Origin: Phytophthora hibernalis
Taxonomy: Eukaryota; Oomycota; Peronosporomycetes; Peronosporales; Peronosporaceae
Reading direction: 5' to 3'
Length of the DNA: 64,000 bases
Assembly (NCBI GenBank): GCA_012656075.1
Contig: JAAKBF010000014.1
Span: 496,001-560,000, forward strand
Shown: piece after piece, positions 34,801-44,804 of the stretch
Layout of the letters: each line of letters starts with the position of its first letter
Position numbering within the stretch: the first letter of the stretch is position 1
Notes under the pieces: generated by a model
What the model saw: only the letters and a program-made list of their open reading frames with translations
Database searches by the model: none
What the model was told of the DNA's origin: nothing
Made by a program: the position numbers and the translations under genes

Positions 34801-35222
34801 TCGATCTAATTTCAGAAATGGCCTTCTTACGAATGTCTGCCTTACTATTAATTGCAACAGGTCTCTCAAATACAGCCGTATTTTCGATGTTAGGGTACCA
34901 ATATTGTTTAAAACTATCATCTGTTTTGCTAATAAGATCATAGCCGAGCGCAATGTTGATTTTAAAGGCATTCTTCTGACTTGCAAGAACGTTCTCAAGC
35001 TTATCATAGAACTCTGAGGCCGGAAGCCGACACATTCTTCTTCAATTTATCAATCGATACCTTATACAGCTTAGCTACCAGTTCCTGGTTTCTCTTACTG
35101 GAAATGTTGCTAATGTATACCATCTTACCGGTTCTACCGCGAACCTTGACCCGGTAGCTGCTCCCCCATTTGATGGCGTGGATATTTAAGCGTCTTAGTC
35201 CTTCAAGCTCGTAGGCAAACAT
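31838..35222 (-). pseudogene. Protein-primed family B DNA polymerase, C-terminus missing
   Basis: Starts at MFAYELEGLRRLNIHAIKWG (35222), seven bases after ATATATAG. The order is: N-terminal domain; NNKCVFHCIACHKQSGD region; a zinc-binding YQCQKCEMIF..H..C (about 34.27 kb); exonuclease motifs (FIVYDCKAIL, 34.08 kb; VFGFNSGRYDINLIK, 33.66 kb); TPR-like region (WYNNLDVVPFIKAIK; GVSLPGLSEKVMYQT); an HNH-like module (32789-33034); and the palm. Motif A is IIGYDANALYHWALGND and motif B is MMKLVGNSAFGRSG. The motif C TDTDS segment is absent because the frame ends at 31838 beside foreign sequence. Frame changes and stops lie near 35.02, 34.10, 33.43, 33.03 and 32.78 kb. The enzyme would replicate the viral genome from a protein primer. 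Confidence 0.88.
32789..33034 (-). other. HNH-like zinc module inside the polymerase
   Basis: Between the exonuclease/TPR-like part and the palm domain lies LCGHCYCQLSADTASADRVN followed by NKLGHIDGNILISCIECNVA. This gives CxxC...DRxNxxxGHxxGN...CxxCN, the pattern of HNH/recombination endonuclease VII-type folds. His of GH and Asn of CN are at the expected positions. It could be an inserted homing nuclease or a structural zinc element of this polymerase subfamily. It is separated from its neighbours by frame changes, perhaps only decay. Confidence 0.65.
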
Positions 35223-35227
35223 GCTCT

Positions 35228-35235
35228 CTATATAT
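35228..35235 (-). promoter_or_regulatory. ATATATAG signal before the polymerase ORF
   Basis: Ends five bases before the polymerase ATG on the minus strand and matches the TATATAG words before several other viral ORFs. Confidence 0.5.
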
Positions 35236-35306
35236 TCCTGGTTTTATATTTTTACTCGTGAGCTCGTCTTTATATTATTGACTTTTTATCTCAGGATCGA
35301 CTGACT

Positions 35307-35576
35307 TTATATGAGAGTCGAATACAAACAATCTGAAAACAAATAAAATAATTTATTAAGTTCATTTTTGTTAAGTTCGATTTCTTTTTGCTTAAGTTCG
35401 CTTTGTCTCTTTGCCGCCCACATTTTACGCTTGTGCGCTTTTATTTGATATCGGTGCTTGTCATCATATTCCCGCAGCTTAGCGATACGCGTTTCTCTCG
35501 TCTTTAGATAGTAGCGCTTTTGGGCAGCTTTAATGCGCTCCTTGTTAAGTATATACTGTTCTGCTGAGTACGCCAT
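35307..35576 (-). CDS. Small basic helical protein
   Basis: 89 residues from an ATG at 35576, preceded by GTATATAATA. Very rich in Lys, Arg and Gln with heptad-like helices (LREYDDKHRYQIKAHKRKMW, SELKQKEIELNKNELNK). It is probably a DNA-binding or coiled-coil protein, lying between the polymerase and the promoter region of the rightward genes. The pattern resembles AP2/HNH-associated or bZIP-like basic stretches, but I assign no function. The frame is intact. Confidence 0.55.
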   Translation of the reverse strand: MAYSAEQYILNKERIKAAQKRYYLKTRETRIAKLREYDDKHRYQIKAHKRKMWAAKRQSELKQKEIELNKNELNKLFYLFSDCLYSTLI

Positions 35577-35745
35577 CTTTATTTATTATATACTTTATTT
35601 TTGTCAGCATTAAAATAATAAATCATGTTGCATGATGATATTTTACCACCCATCCCCGTCTCAGCTGAAAACTACTGCGATTCGCTGAAAACTACATGTT
35701 TACGGTAGTCATTTCCTAGAGGATCTCTCATTGGTCGAAGCAATA

Positions 35746-35847
35746 GCATACAAATTCCTAGAGGAGAGCACCTGATATATGTTCTCGACGACGCTTGCAT
35801 ACAAATTCCTAGAGGAGAGCACCTGATATATGTCCTCGACAACACAT
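35746..35847. repeat. Two tandem copies of a 51-bp unit
   Basis: The unit begins GCATACAAATTCCTAGAGG and ends with GATATATGTTCTCGACGAC. The second copy differs by a few bases. A third, partial echo (ATTTCCTAGAGGAT) lies at 35.71 kb. Located in the gap between left- and rightward viral genes, where an origin or control region might be. Confidence 0.8.
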
Positions 35848-35890
35848 ATATCAGTCTCAAAAATACCTAGGACACCACAAGCACACAACG

Positions 35891-36294
35891 ATGAACAACA
35901 CTTTCAACAATCAAGACCAAGGTCCACCAAGAGGACAGGCTACGTTACGCTTCAACCTAAAGGAGGCACCAACGGTCCCTTGCTGCGCTTGCAATCGGTC
36001 TATCAAGGCCGACTTCCCCCGGCTTACTGTCAATCTCATCGGAACAACGTCACCCCGTTGGCAGGATGGGTCTATGCTCACTCCAGCGAGCTCGACCTCA
36101 TCAACATCCCACGTTACTATCAAGCGACAGATAACGTTCGTACCTGGCTTCATCGTCGCGCTCAAGAAGCGGAAGCATCTCGGATGGGTAACTCGTTGGG
36201 ACAGCTCACCATCACTGCTGCTGCTATTAATACCTATACATGTACCGCTATGGGTCCGTATCGTGACGTTGAGATTGAAGATGATGACCTATAA
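35891..36294 (+). pseudogene. Hypothetical small protein with a frame change
   Basis: Starts MNNTFNNQDQGPPRGQATLR with a CCAC pair (VPCCACNRS). After a frame change near 36.06 kb it continues YAHSSELDLINIPRYYQATD to an acidic end VEIEDDDL. About 134 residues. No family recognised. Its place just right of the 51-bp repeats suggests a viral gene. Confidence 0.4.
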
Positions 36295-36342
36295 CTAAGG
36301 CACCAGCTTAGCTTTAGTAAAGTATTATTGTACTTTACCGCC

Positions 36343-36384
36343 TTAGAGCTCTGACTCGTCGAGATGGTTTGAACCGGCCGCTGA
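36343..36384. repeat. 42-bp dispersed repeat, copy A
   Basis: TTAGAGCTCTGACTCGTCGA followed by GATGGTTTGAACCGGCCGCT; matches 47331-47374 with about four mismatches. Each copy is followed by MULE-like coding debris, so it may be a transposon terminus. Confidence 0.55.
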
Positions 36385-36519
36385 AGCGTTGGATGTTTCT
36401 CTCGCTCTCAGGTGGTCGAGAGGTCGCGCCTTCTGCAACTCCACTATTTAATAGGTACGCCTACACCTCTTCTGCGTATTAAATTAGCGTAAGAAAAGGC
36501 GAAATAAAAATACTCGGGA

Positions 36520-36800
36520 TTGTTGTTAGATATTACTACTCGCGACGACACTCCAACCGAGTTGCTTCTGAAGAAATTGACAAGCTACTATTTTTCTACA
36601 AGTTCGAAGTCAACCCTGAAAGTTCAAGGTTTCGCTACCTGTTTTGTTTGGAATTGGAACGTTTTGGTCCTAGATTGCACCTACAAGACGAACGTGTACG
36701 ATCTACCATTGCTGAACGTGATGTTGGCCCCCAAATCATCAAGCGGAACGTCAAGAAAGATGATATTTACATCCATCTCAACTATATATATCTTAAAATA
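36520..36800 (+). pseudogene. MULE transposase fragment
   Basis: A short relic with WNVLVLDCTYKTNVYDLPLL, the signature around the first catalytic Asp of MULE transposases (LLDATYKTNxxxMPLL). Preceded by poorly matching DITTRDDTPTELLLKKLT. AT-rich debris with a TATATATA tract follows. From 36.8 to 37.2 kb there is only a short coiled-coil-like stretch (ENEQLKRDLRQLQRKLWTIM) that I cannot assign. Confidence 0.55.
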
Positions 36801-37213
36801 TATATATATACTTTACCTCTCTTCAAATGTGTAAGCATGCAAATGGATGGAGCGGGAAGCTATACAACACGGCAGACTTACCCCTCTTTCCAGTGAAAAC
36901 GAACAACTCAAACGTGATCTACGGCAGTTGCAACGAAAGCTCTGGACAATTATGGAAGTCACCAGGTTTAAAGATTAAATGTTCAACCTTCACGCAATAT
37001 CATCGTTCAGGAGGACAGTATCAAATCGGAAATATAGAAAAGAGTTCGGAAAAATATTTGGCGTGCCATTTAAATCTATCATAGATCGATATCTAAGCCT
37101 TTTGAATGATCAAAACGAGATTTGCCACTCATATGACAAAACTACACATTGCCGACTCATGCCGAGTTACTGGTAGAGTAGAGTATGCAGTTAACAATTT
37201 TTTGTGTTCGATC

Positions 37214-37221
37214 TAATATAG
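37214..37221 (+). promoter_or_regulatory. TAATATAG signal before the large structural ORF
   Basis: Twelve bases upstream of the ATG at 37234; a variant of the TATATAG word. Confidence 0.4.
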
Positions 37222-37233
37222 CTTAGCTCTACA

Positions 37234-39727
37234 ATGTTCCCAAATTTTAAATCCTTAGCTCAGAGAGAGCAAAAGCGGCAAGAACTCCTTGAACGGGTTC
37301 ATCTTCGTGTAAACCAAGCAAAGGCAAAGCGCCTGATGTATGAAGGCACCTCTTGGGCTAGTGATTTTTCAAAGACAATGACAGCCGTCCCAAAGACATC
37401 TGATGAGGGATCTCAAACAGATTATGACTTTAAAAAGCCCGAGTGATAGAAACTCCGTGAAAATCCCTGAGCTCTCATCAGTTGGAACGAGCACAGACGC
37501 TGCGGAAATGGCTGATTTTGGTGTCAATGTTCATCCCCAAACAGTAGAAGTCGAAACAAATACACCAAACTCGCAAGCAGAGCTTGGAGGTACGAAAAGC
37601 TCTGCGACCTTCCCGAAAGGGACTCAAGCGAAACCCGTTCGTGCACGTGATACCAAGGAGCAGGTCGAATCGCGGGAGTGGATACGATATCTTTTCAAAG
37701 CCAATCCAAACTGGGCTGCTCTACGAGTAGTTCCAATTAATAAAAATACTGGCATGGAGGACAATAGATATTACCTAGGTGAGAGAGGATCGCTAATAGT
37801 GATCAAGAGTGGGAACAAAGCTAGAAATTATAAGTCGATTAATTGGGAGGCAACTGAGGAGATAATCAGAGATATTTTGGATAGTGGTGAGAGCAATTCA
37901 ATCGACGAAGTCAGCTCTATGCGTATGGAAGATCCCCAGTATCATGCTTCACTGATGACTCGAAAGCGCTTAGCAAGAAAGCGCATGGGTGATGAGTTGG
38001 AAGATCTTGAAATATCGCTTAAAGATCAAAGACTAGCTGATATCCATTTTGATAAGAAATCAACCTCCACAACGTCTGACAATGAAGATGCACAAATCAA
38101 ACTGTTCTGGATTATTACTAAAAACAGAGAATTGCTAGAATCGAATGGCTTATCTAAGAGTATCGAACCTGTTTTACAAAGAACAACCAACTCAGCAAAA
38201 GTTTCTCACGAGGTATATGTATGGGTAGATCCTACTACTATTAGAGTTTATGACAAAATAAACCAAGCGACCTCATCCATCAGTGTTAAAAAATATCGAT
38301 TGGCGATCAACGCTGAATACGTTTCTGGACATGATCGAGGGTAGAGGGTTGAAGATTGCTCTAGTAGGTAAAGCGGACAAGGTATTGACACCAAACACGT
38401 ATGAGCAAGCCACTGATGACGTCGAAGCTCGTCATGGCGTTAAAACAGGTCCCAATGAAGACATGGATGGCAACATGTCAATTTCTGATAGCGAAGCTAA
38501 TCAGTTCATAAGCGAATACTTTCAAGAGCTTATTGATAAAAACGTTGAGATTCCATTTCGCTTGAGCCCGATTGTAGATTCTAAAACAGGGTTTAAAACC
38601 CATGTGGACTACTATTTCGGTGAGCCCATGCTTCGTCGTCCACTTAATATTAGAAATGCGCAACACAAATCATTCTCCGGTACAGCTTTGTCTGACTTAA
38701 TGAAGAACATGATATGGATGGATACCTTCGAATCGCTGCTAAATGGAATGGAGGATGTATACAGGGCTGTGTCAGATATAGATGGTCCGAAAACTGATGC
38801 GGAGACGAGGACGGAGGCAAACATTATTAAGAATCTTGAGATATTACGCGCGGTCATTTTCAAAAATGCTGTTGATATCAAGCAACCAAGGCCTGAAGCA
38901 TATGATTACGACGAAACATTGCAAAAGCTGCATGATGAAGCGGAAGCCGCGTTTCAGGTGTATGGAGAAGCTCAGAAGAGGTTTGAGACAGCTCAAAACG
39001 CAGCAAAAATGTCTAGATCTAAAGCAAATAAGTCAGCGCTCAAGGCAGCAAGATCCGCTTTGAAAGCTACTAAGGCTGTCTATTCGCTGAAGTTGAAAAC
39101 ATACACTGAAATGGATCGTGAGAAGGAGGAGGAAGAGGAATGGGAGCATGCTGCCTTTCGCGCCCATGCCACCCGTTCGGGTCTAAAAGGTCGTGGGTTG
39201 AGGGGTGCTGGGGTGGCTCCACTCGATGGTGTGATCAGGCGTGATCGTACGTACAATCTCAACGAGATCCAGGGACTAGCTACATCTAGCTCATACGTCT
39301 ATCGACAGTTGGGGAGTAAATACATCCGTCTACCGGATCTAGATGCTAAAACGCTTGTAATAGTGCAGCCAAATCGACGAAAATGCGGTCCTCTGTGTAA
39401 AATCAGCGATAACCTGCAAAAATGATCAGGACTCTGGTATTTAAGCAACACATCGATCAACCGTCCTATGATAAGCTAAATATCGACGATAAAAAGCTAT
39501 CTAAGGAGATTTTATCCATCACATACCTCCAGTATAATTTTCACGACAAGCTCGAGGACCCGTTAGAGTCTCTTAAAGCAGAGTATGACAAACTCAAGGG
39601 GAGCTAGATCTTGGTAACGATAACCCAAGCATTATCAAGCAGCTCAAATCTATTAGTGTAGATATGTACAGCAATCGACTTATTTCAGATTCAGAGTTTA
39701 AAGATATTATAACTCGTTTACTATAAA
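37234..39727 (+). pseudogene. Large structural/core precursor of the Polinton-like element
   Basis: Readable from MFPNFKSLAQREQKRQELLE (37234) to DMYSNRLISDSEFKDIITRL (about 39.72 kb), about 820 residues, with frame changes near 37.44, 38.3, 39.42 and 39.6 kb. Parts: basic head; Asn/Thr-rich region carrying a palindromic insert (37574-37623); WIRYLFKANPNWAALRVVP domain; coiled coil (AAFQVYGEAQKRFETAQ, KSALKAARSALKAT); SGLKGRGLRGAGVAPLDG, which holds two adenain-type (L)xGxG sites; and a conserved C-terminal domain (LGSKYIRLPDLDAKTL, PLCKISDNLQKM, ELDLGNDNPSIIKQLKSI). This C-terminal pattern recurs in Polinton elements of other eukaryotes, as I recall. It is probably a virion core precursor cut by the element's protease. 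Inference from context. Confidence 0.65.
37574..37623 (+). repeat. Palindromic insert element, short form (50 bp)
   Basis: CAAGCAGAGCTTGGAGGTAC, then AAGCTCTGC, giving a 9-bp stem, followed by TTCCCGAAAGGGAC, a second stem with a GAAA loop. It reads in frame as QAELGGTKSSATFPKGT. A 125-bp form of the same element is at 40038-40162 in another gene, in the same reading frame. Confidence 0.8.
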
Positions 39728-39736
39728 CGAAACCAG

Positions 39737-39974
39737 AGATGTTCTTCTTTAATCCAGCTCGGGTGGACGCTATGGTGATAATGCTGATCTTAACCTCGCA
39801 GAGCTCAAAACTATCATGAAGAATCTGATCATCCACGAGCGACCCCAGCAAATACAGACAGTCGTATGGGCTACAGATCTCGATAAAACTATAAAGACAA
39901 CCGATGCTGCTACGCAGACTACAGGAGGACGAATGTGGGCTTACAAACCATGTCAAAAAAGAAAGCTTCCGTGA
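39737..39974 (+). pseudogene. Possible small viral protein
   Basis: MFFFNPARVD, then after a frame change ADLNLAELKTIMKNLIIHER and TDAATQTTGGRMWAYKPC to a stop at 39974. About 80 residues. Weak; it could also be a fragment of the preceding gene's family. It overlaps nothing else credible. Confidence 0.3.
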
Positions 39975-40003
39975 AGACCTTCGCTATCCAACTGATAGTC
40001 ACC

Positions 40004-41843
40004 TTAGAGCCACGCAGATCTTGAAGGAGCAGATGGGGTCCCTTTCGGGAATGTGGCAGAGCTTTCAGAGCCACGCAGTGGTGATGGAGCGGGCATAACC
40101 CCTCCCGGGCGTTCTTCGGACTGCCACCCTGACTTCGTCATCGTACCTCCAAGCTCTGCTTGAGTGGACGAGGCCTTAAGTTCTTTGATCTCTTCAAGGA
40201 GATGCTGAATCATTCTCATATTGTACATTGATATCATCGGATAGTTGACAGAGAGTTGCTTTCCTTTAGGCTCTAGGATAGGATCATCGCCTTCTTTCGT
40301 ATCTGGTCTATCGACGACACTTAATAGATTCGACAATCCAGCATTAGCTACATCCTGGGCGATCAAAACAATTTCACGCAGGTTCCCTTCCCTTCAGATC
40401 CAATCCAGCCATAACAATGCGGCTTTAACTGATATAAGGGTAACACGTCTTCTAGTGTTCTCTTTTGATATTTTTAAGCCGTCGATCGCTCACTACGACC
40501 AGATTACTACAATTAACATATCCAGCGGATATAATTGAAGTGGCGTAACTAACAGGGCCGAGCCCTCCTGTCACCATATTTGATTGGACCCCTGCACATA
40601 ATACATGCTCCCCCGGCTGTATGTGGTACTCGTAGTACCGCCCACGTGGAGATCAGCAAGAGGCGTTTGTGTGTTAATACCAACGCGTTTGGATGTAGTG
40701 AGGGTCATTTAGCGCTGGTTAGAAACCATCAGCTCCCAATTGTGGGCCGTGTAACTACCGAAAATGGCACCATCACCGTTATTAGCTACTTGCAATTGTA
40801 ATTTACATGGGGTAGAGGCCACGTCAGACCATTGCTGGGCTACTGACCATATGCTGCCCCCATCTGCCCAAACACTCGTATTCTCCTTTGATCGCTATCG
40901 GGCCGTTAAATGAGTACATGGCCCCGTCGTAGTAGCTCGAATCATTGAAGCAGATACGGCTAGTATACGGAGCTGAATTATTAGGGAGGATGAGGATAGC
41001 ATTGGTAGAGCCCGCTTCCAGCCGTGTCGTCAGATACAGTCGTGCATCATTCGTTCCTACCAGGGCTCTAGCATTGGATGTGTATACACCACCGGTGATG
41101 AGATGAATTCCGAACCTAGTATTTTGTCTGATAACAATCGATGTTAAAGCACTTAACAGTCGATGAATAGAGTCCTCCTGTGTTATTAATGAGATTGAGG
41201 CCTCCAAAACTGTTGGTTAGTTTAACTGGATATGGATTAGTCTGATCTGCCCAAAGTTTTGCATTGGGGCCAAAAGTGCCTCCGTTTGAATAGCCTGAGT
41301 CGGGAGAGACTGGTATAGTCAAACTATTAGAGTTATCGGTAGTTAGAACTCGGTTAGCTTCCATAGTACCAATCGTTGATACATTGATGAGCGATGGTAA
41401 GCCTGATATAAAGGTGCTTAGATCATATGCGGTACCTGACTGATAGTAGCTAGTCGCATTAATGAAACAAGCTGGTCCTGTAAGCGAAATAGATCTGTTA
41501 GATCGAGTCAGGTTAAGCGAACCATTTATCGTCAATCCTGTCAGAGTACCAAGCGAGGTGATTCCTGACTGCGATGCTGTTGATAAGGACCCGGTTAGAG
41601 TAGTTGCCGATAATGAATTGATACCACTTATACTACCTGTAGATGAAAGCACCAACGGACTATTATTAGTAGCCGTGCCTGGACTAACACCACTCAGGTA
41701 GGTTAGACGGTAGTCATTTTTGACAATATATAGGGTCTGCGCGTATTTGAACGTTGATACCCACTAGAATCAAGCGAAAGGTAGAAATCGGGGTTATAGG
41801 CTGTTGATATAAATGTCGGTTGTGGATAACTGAAACCACTCAT
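40004..41843 (-). pseudogene. Fibre/receptor-binding protein with S74-type chaperone, copy 1
   Basis: Starts at 41843 with MSGFSYPQPTFISTAYNPDF, matching copy 2. The central part is Ser/Thr/Gly-rich beta structure with repeats (LSATTLTGSLSTASQSGIT). A trimer-head-like segment follows (YTSNARALVGTNDARLYLT). At 40.47-40.49 kb there is VSDRRLKNI, the Ser-Lys dyad region of the phage-type intramolecular chaperone (peptidase S74). Next comes IAQDVANAGLSNLLSVVD and the helical tail YNMRMIQHLLEEIKELKA. The family trimerises a fibre and then cleaves itself off. A 125-bp palindromic element is inserted in frame at the very C-terminus. Frame changes near 41.7, 41.16, 40.8 and 40.4 kb inactivate it. It is divergent from the ATPase gene, sharing CTATATAG. 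Confidence 0.8.
40038..40162 (-). repeat. Palindromic insert element, long form (125 bp)
   Basis: On the minus strand it begins CAAGCAGAGCTTGGAGGTAC and ends AAAGCTCTGC...TTCCCGAAAGGGAC. The ends match the 50-bp form at 37574, with exactly 75 extra bases inside, so the frame is kept. The homologous fibre gene in copy 2 ends without it, showing a true insertion. Confidence 0.8.
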
Positions 41844-41861
41844 GATCGATTTTGTCTAGAG

Positions 41862-41869
41862 CTATATAG
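41862..41869. promoter_or_regulatory. CTATATAG signal in the fibre/ATPase divergent region, copy 1
   Basis: Palindromic, 18 bases before the fibre ATG (41843) and shared with the rightward ATPase gene. The same octamer stands at the same place in copy 2 (62353-62360). Confidence 0.6.
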
Positions 41870-41991
41870 ATCAAGCGATATTATCAAACGATCATGGTCG
41901 CTCTTAGACAGAAGTCAAGGGATCCAAGCAACGAGACTTCGCTTATTCCGGATTTCGGCGAATCACTATCCAAAAGTATCGCTCGGCTGGT

Positions 41992-42621
41992 ATGGGTAAT
42001 ATCTCCGCTCTAGATATCAAAACTTTGTTTAGAATGGTGGTACTCGGACCCAGTTTTTTAGGCAAGAATAATCTCTGTTTGTATATACTCAAGCATTGTC
42101 CACATGTCTTCGCGCACTTAACCATCATTGCTCGCAACCCTTATCAGGAGCTGTATGAGTATCTTCGCGATAAACTGGATGGATTTGTCACATTTGCTGA
42201 CCCAGATTTACCTCCCAGCGTCGACCAAGTACGACGAACCCCTCTAAGTTCGAACAAGCCTGAGCTTGTAATCATAGATGACTACAGCTACGATGAACTA
42301 CTGCAGAAGAACATATTTTCACATTACTTCACTCGTGGAAGGCATTTAAGATTGAGTACCATTTTCTTAAGTCATAGCTATTTTGCAACCGATAAGATGA
42401 TTCGCTTGAATGCAGAGTATGTAGCGATCCTAAAAGCAAATTCGAAACGTGATTTGCAAATGGTTGTCAAAGACTTCAATATAGACGGCTTAAACGATCG
42501 TAATATCATGACAGCATATAACAAAGCCACTGGGAGAAAAGGACAGATCCTCCTCGTGGATTCCGTCAAAGGTCAGCTCCGCTACAATTTTGATCAAGTT
42601 GTAGATCTCACTCAGTTATGA
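41992..42621 (+). pseudogene. Genome-packaging ATPase (FtsK/HerA, A32-like), copy 1
   Basis: 209 residues from MGNISALDIKTLFRM. Walker A is VVLGPSFLGKNNLC, Walker B is PELVIIDDYSYDEL, and the sensor-like segment is STIFLSHSYFATDKMIRL. The protein is short, like packaging ATPases of Polintons and virophages; it would pump DNA into the capsid. In copy 2 about 19 extra residues precede this Met; here their equivalent (IPDFGESLSKSIA, about 41.95 kb) is out of frame, so the true start is lost. Otherwise open. It precedes the minor capsid gene by 51 bases. Confidence 0.85.
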
Positions 42622-42672
42622 GTAATTCATATAGATCAGTCAGAATTATGACTCTAATCATATATAACGAAG

Positions 42673-43584
42673 ATGGCAAGCTTTTTGAAAATCGACAGTA
42701 CCAATCTTGTACAGGATGGGTACAATTCAACGTGGCGCTACTCGTTTCCTGGTTCGGCGGCCAATTTCCGTGATGTAGCCTGCGCTATTCAATCCATTAG
42801 CCTTTACAACAGTGAGTACAACATTGCTTCAATGCAGTTCCAAACACCACATTCAAGGTTGAAATTCCAACAGCTGGAACTACTTCCACAGTCAGTATTA
42901 GTTTACCTGATGGCTATTACAAGTACTCTGATATCAACAGAAGCATTCAAACCGCTCTAATCAACGCTGGTGCCTATCTAATCGATCCTTCCGGCAATAA
43001 TGTTTCTACATCCAACTCAATGAGAATAGTGTCTACTACGCTGCACAATTTGATTTTAGCCCAACGCCAACGACTCTACCGACTCCGGAGGTACTTGGGT
43101 ACGTCCAGCAACAGGTTTATACTCATCTGGTGGTACTGGGCTACCTACAACTACTCGAGTTCCTCGATTAATAATTGATAATGCTGCTTTTGGATCAGTA
43201 GTAGGGCTTTCGGTAGGCACATATCCAGCAGCTTCTTCAACTGTCGCAAGTGCCCAACTATCGAACACCATTCCGCAAATTCATCCTACCAGTTCATACA
43301 TCGTTCGTTGTGATCTAATCAAAAATGAGTATGTCGTATCGGGTGATATTCTATCTGCTTTTGATCGAGGTGATGCAGATATTGGTCAGCTAGTTACTTA
43401 TAAGCCGTCTCAGTATGCTTGGATGAACTGACACAATGGTTCGAGGACAACTATAACAATTAGTATCTATAACCAGAACGATAAGAAAGTGAAATTTCGA
43501 GACACTTCTGTTTCGATCATCCTCCTACTGAGACCTAAAAATAAAAGCAGGTGCCTATGTTTTTGCTTGTTTCAATGCCTATAA
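42673..43584 (+). pseudogene. Minor capsid (penton-type) protein, copy 1
   Basis: Starts MASFLKIDSTNLVQDGYNST, with TATATAA six bases upstream. Continues CAIQSISLYNSEYN, then in other frames SSGGTGLPTTTRVPRLIID, SSYIVRCDLIKNEYVVSGD and the C-terminal strand KVKFRDTSVSIILLLRPK. The overall length of about 290 residues and the C-terminal hydrophobic beta-strand fit a single-jelly-roll penton. Copy 2 aligns across its whole length. Frame changes near 42.84 and 43.0-43.1 kb and a stop at WMN* (about 43.43 kb) disable it. Confidence 0.7.
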
Positions 43585-44312
43585 TCTAAAACTGCCACCG
43601 GCATTACCCTTACTTCTCATAGCACGCAGCTTAGCCATGTAATCTTTGGCCTCCTGCGACCCCTTAGTGAATTTGATGGGTCTAGCCTTCTTAACTGGAA
43701 CGCCAACTCCATAACGACGACGGACTTCTCCTCGAATCGACTTGATGAGATCCGAATGTTCAGGTTTGGTCGCCTTACTCAGTAGATATTTCTCTCCGAC
43801 ATCGACAGCATCAGTAAGAATACCCTTTCGTTTTGTGTAAGCGAGAGCACGTTTAGCACCTTTCTTTACATCGGACATTGATATACGACCACCTGCGTTA
43901 CCCACGTTGCTATCGTCATCATAAATACCGATACCTGTCATCGATTTAATTGCAGCTCTGGCAGGGATCACGCCTTGGGGTGCTCCTAGAGCGGTAGCGA
44001 GAGCAGGAACAGCTGCATCGGCAACGCGAGACAAAATACCTGAGTCCTTAGCGAGCTTGAAAGGGCTCCCCAAACCTTTCCCCAAATACTCGCCCCATGC
44101 ATACCACCACCTTGCATATGCTTGAATGGATAGCGAATCTCCTTCTTCGTGATAAGAAGACGCGTTCCCTTACCAGATTTACGAGCTCGGAGGGCTTTTG
44201 CGTACGATTCGGGGTGAAGATGGAGCGTAGCACCGGCCCCGCTTAACTCATCTGTGGAGAGTGATAGCGTTCCGGTCTTGAAAGCTCGCTTAAGCTTTGA
44301 CTCAGGAACCAC
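43579..44312 (-). pseudogene. Core/membrane-active precursor (adenovirus pVI/pX-like), copy 1
   Basis: Starts MVPESKLKRAFKTGTLSLST at 44312, then STDELSGAGATLHLHPES, MQGGGMHGASIWGKVWG and, after a frame change near 44.06 kb, an amphipathic helix AKDSGILSRVADAAVPALA. Next come AIKSMTGIGIYDDD, a basic tail (RRRYGVGVPVKKARPIKFTK) and the terminus NAGGSFRL. LSGAG and MTGIG fit the adenain cleavage rule (M/I/L)xGx-G. Such proteins release from the capsid and disrupt membranes or bind DNA. The role is inferred from layout and protease sites. Only the C-terminus survives in copy 2. Confidence 0.65.
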
Positions 44313-44373
44313 TGGCGATAGCTAATTCGTGGTACATTGTAATATAACCTATATTTGTTGAGCTAAATAATTT

Positions 44374-44757
44374 CTAATATAGAATAGTCAAATTGAGGTC
44401 TTTCATCTTGTCAAATACCTCCGGTTTCTTATGTTGTTTGGAATATAACCAGAGCATACACCATATCCCACAGTAGTCGCCATATGTCCCTTGATGCTGT
44501 TTGCTATTGTATTTGCTAATACCATACCTGGTTGGCGGACCTTCTCCCATTAAATCGTAATATTGTCCGTTGTGGACGCATGTCCAATGGCCTACATTCA
44601 AATTTGGCGTTCACAGTAGAATCAAATACGAACCTTTCTTAGGGAGTCGTTTCTCAATTTTGCTAGATTCAAAAATGTTATCCAAATGTACTTGTAATCT
44701 ATTCGCTAGCTCGATGAGGTCTTGGTCGCTGGTTATAGGCTTGATAAGGTCAGCCAT
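44374..44757 (-). pseudogene. Adenain-like cysteine protease, copy 1 (one nonsense codon)
   Basis: 127 residues from ATG 44757. Catalytic His lies in NVGHWTCVHNG, and Gln and Cys in QGTYGDYCGIWCMLWLY; an acidic residue follows in DLMGEGPP. This is the C48/C5 (Ulp1-adenain) arrangement. Viral relatives cut capsid and core precursors during maturation. One in-frame TGA stands just before the His motif. The aligned codon in copy 2 encodes Arg as CGA, so a single C-to-T change explains it. Otherwise colinear with copy 2 over the full length. Confidence 0.85.
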
Positions 44758-44790
44758 AATTATTATTTTAACGAAAGTATATTAGGAACC

Positions 44791-44796
44791 ATATAG
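44791..44796 (+). promoter_or_regulatory. ATATAG signal before the major capsid gene, copy 1
   Basis: Eight bases before the capsid ATG at 44805. Copy 2 has CATATAGAATC at the corresponding place. Confidence 0.5.
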
Positions 44797-44804
44797 ATTC
44801 AACC

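Noticed and set aside
40038..40162. Palindromic insert as a hammerhead or other small ribozyme
   Set aside because: No CTGATGA core or other recognised ribozyme motif; only two stems are evident.
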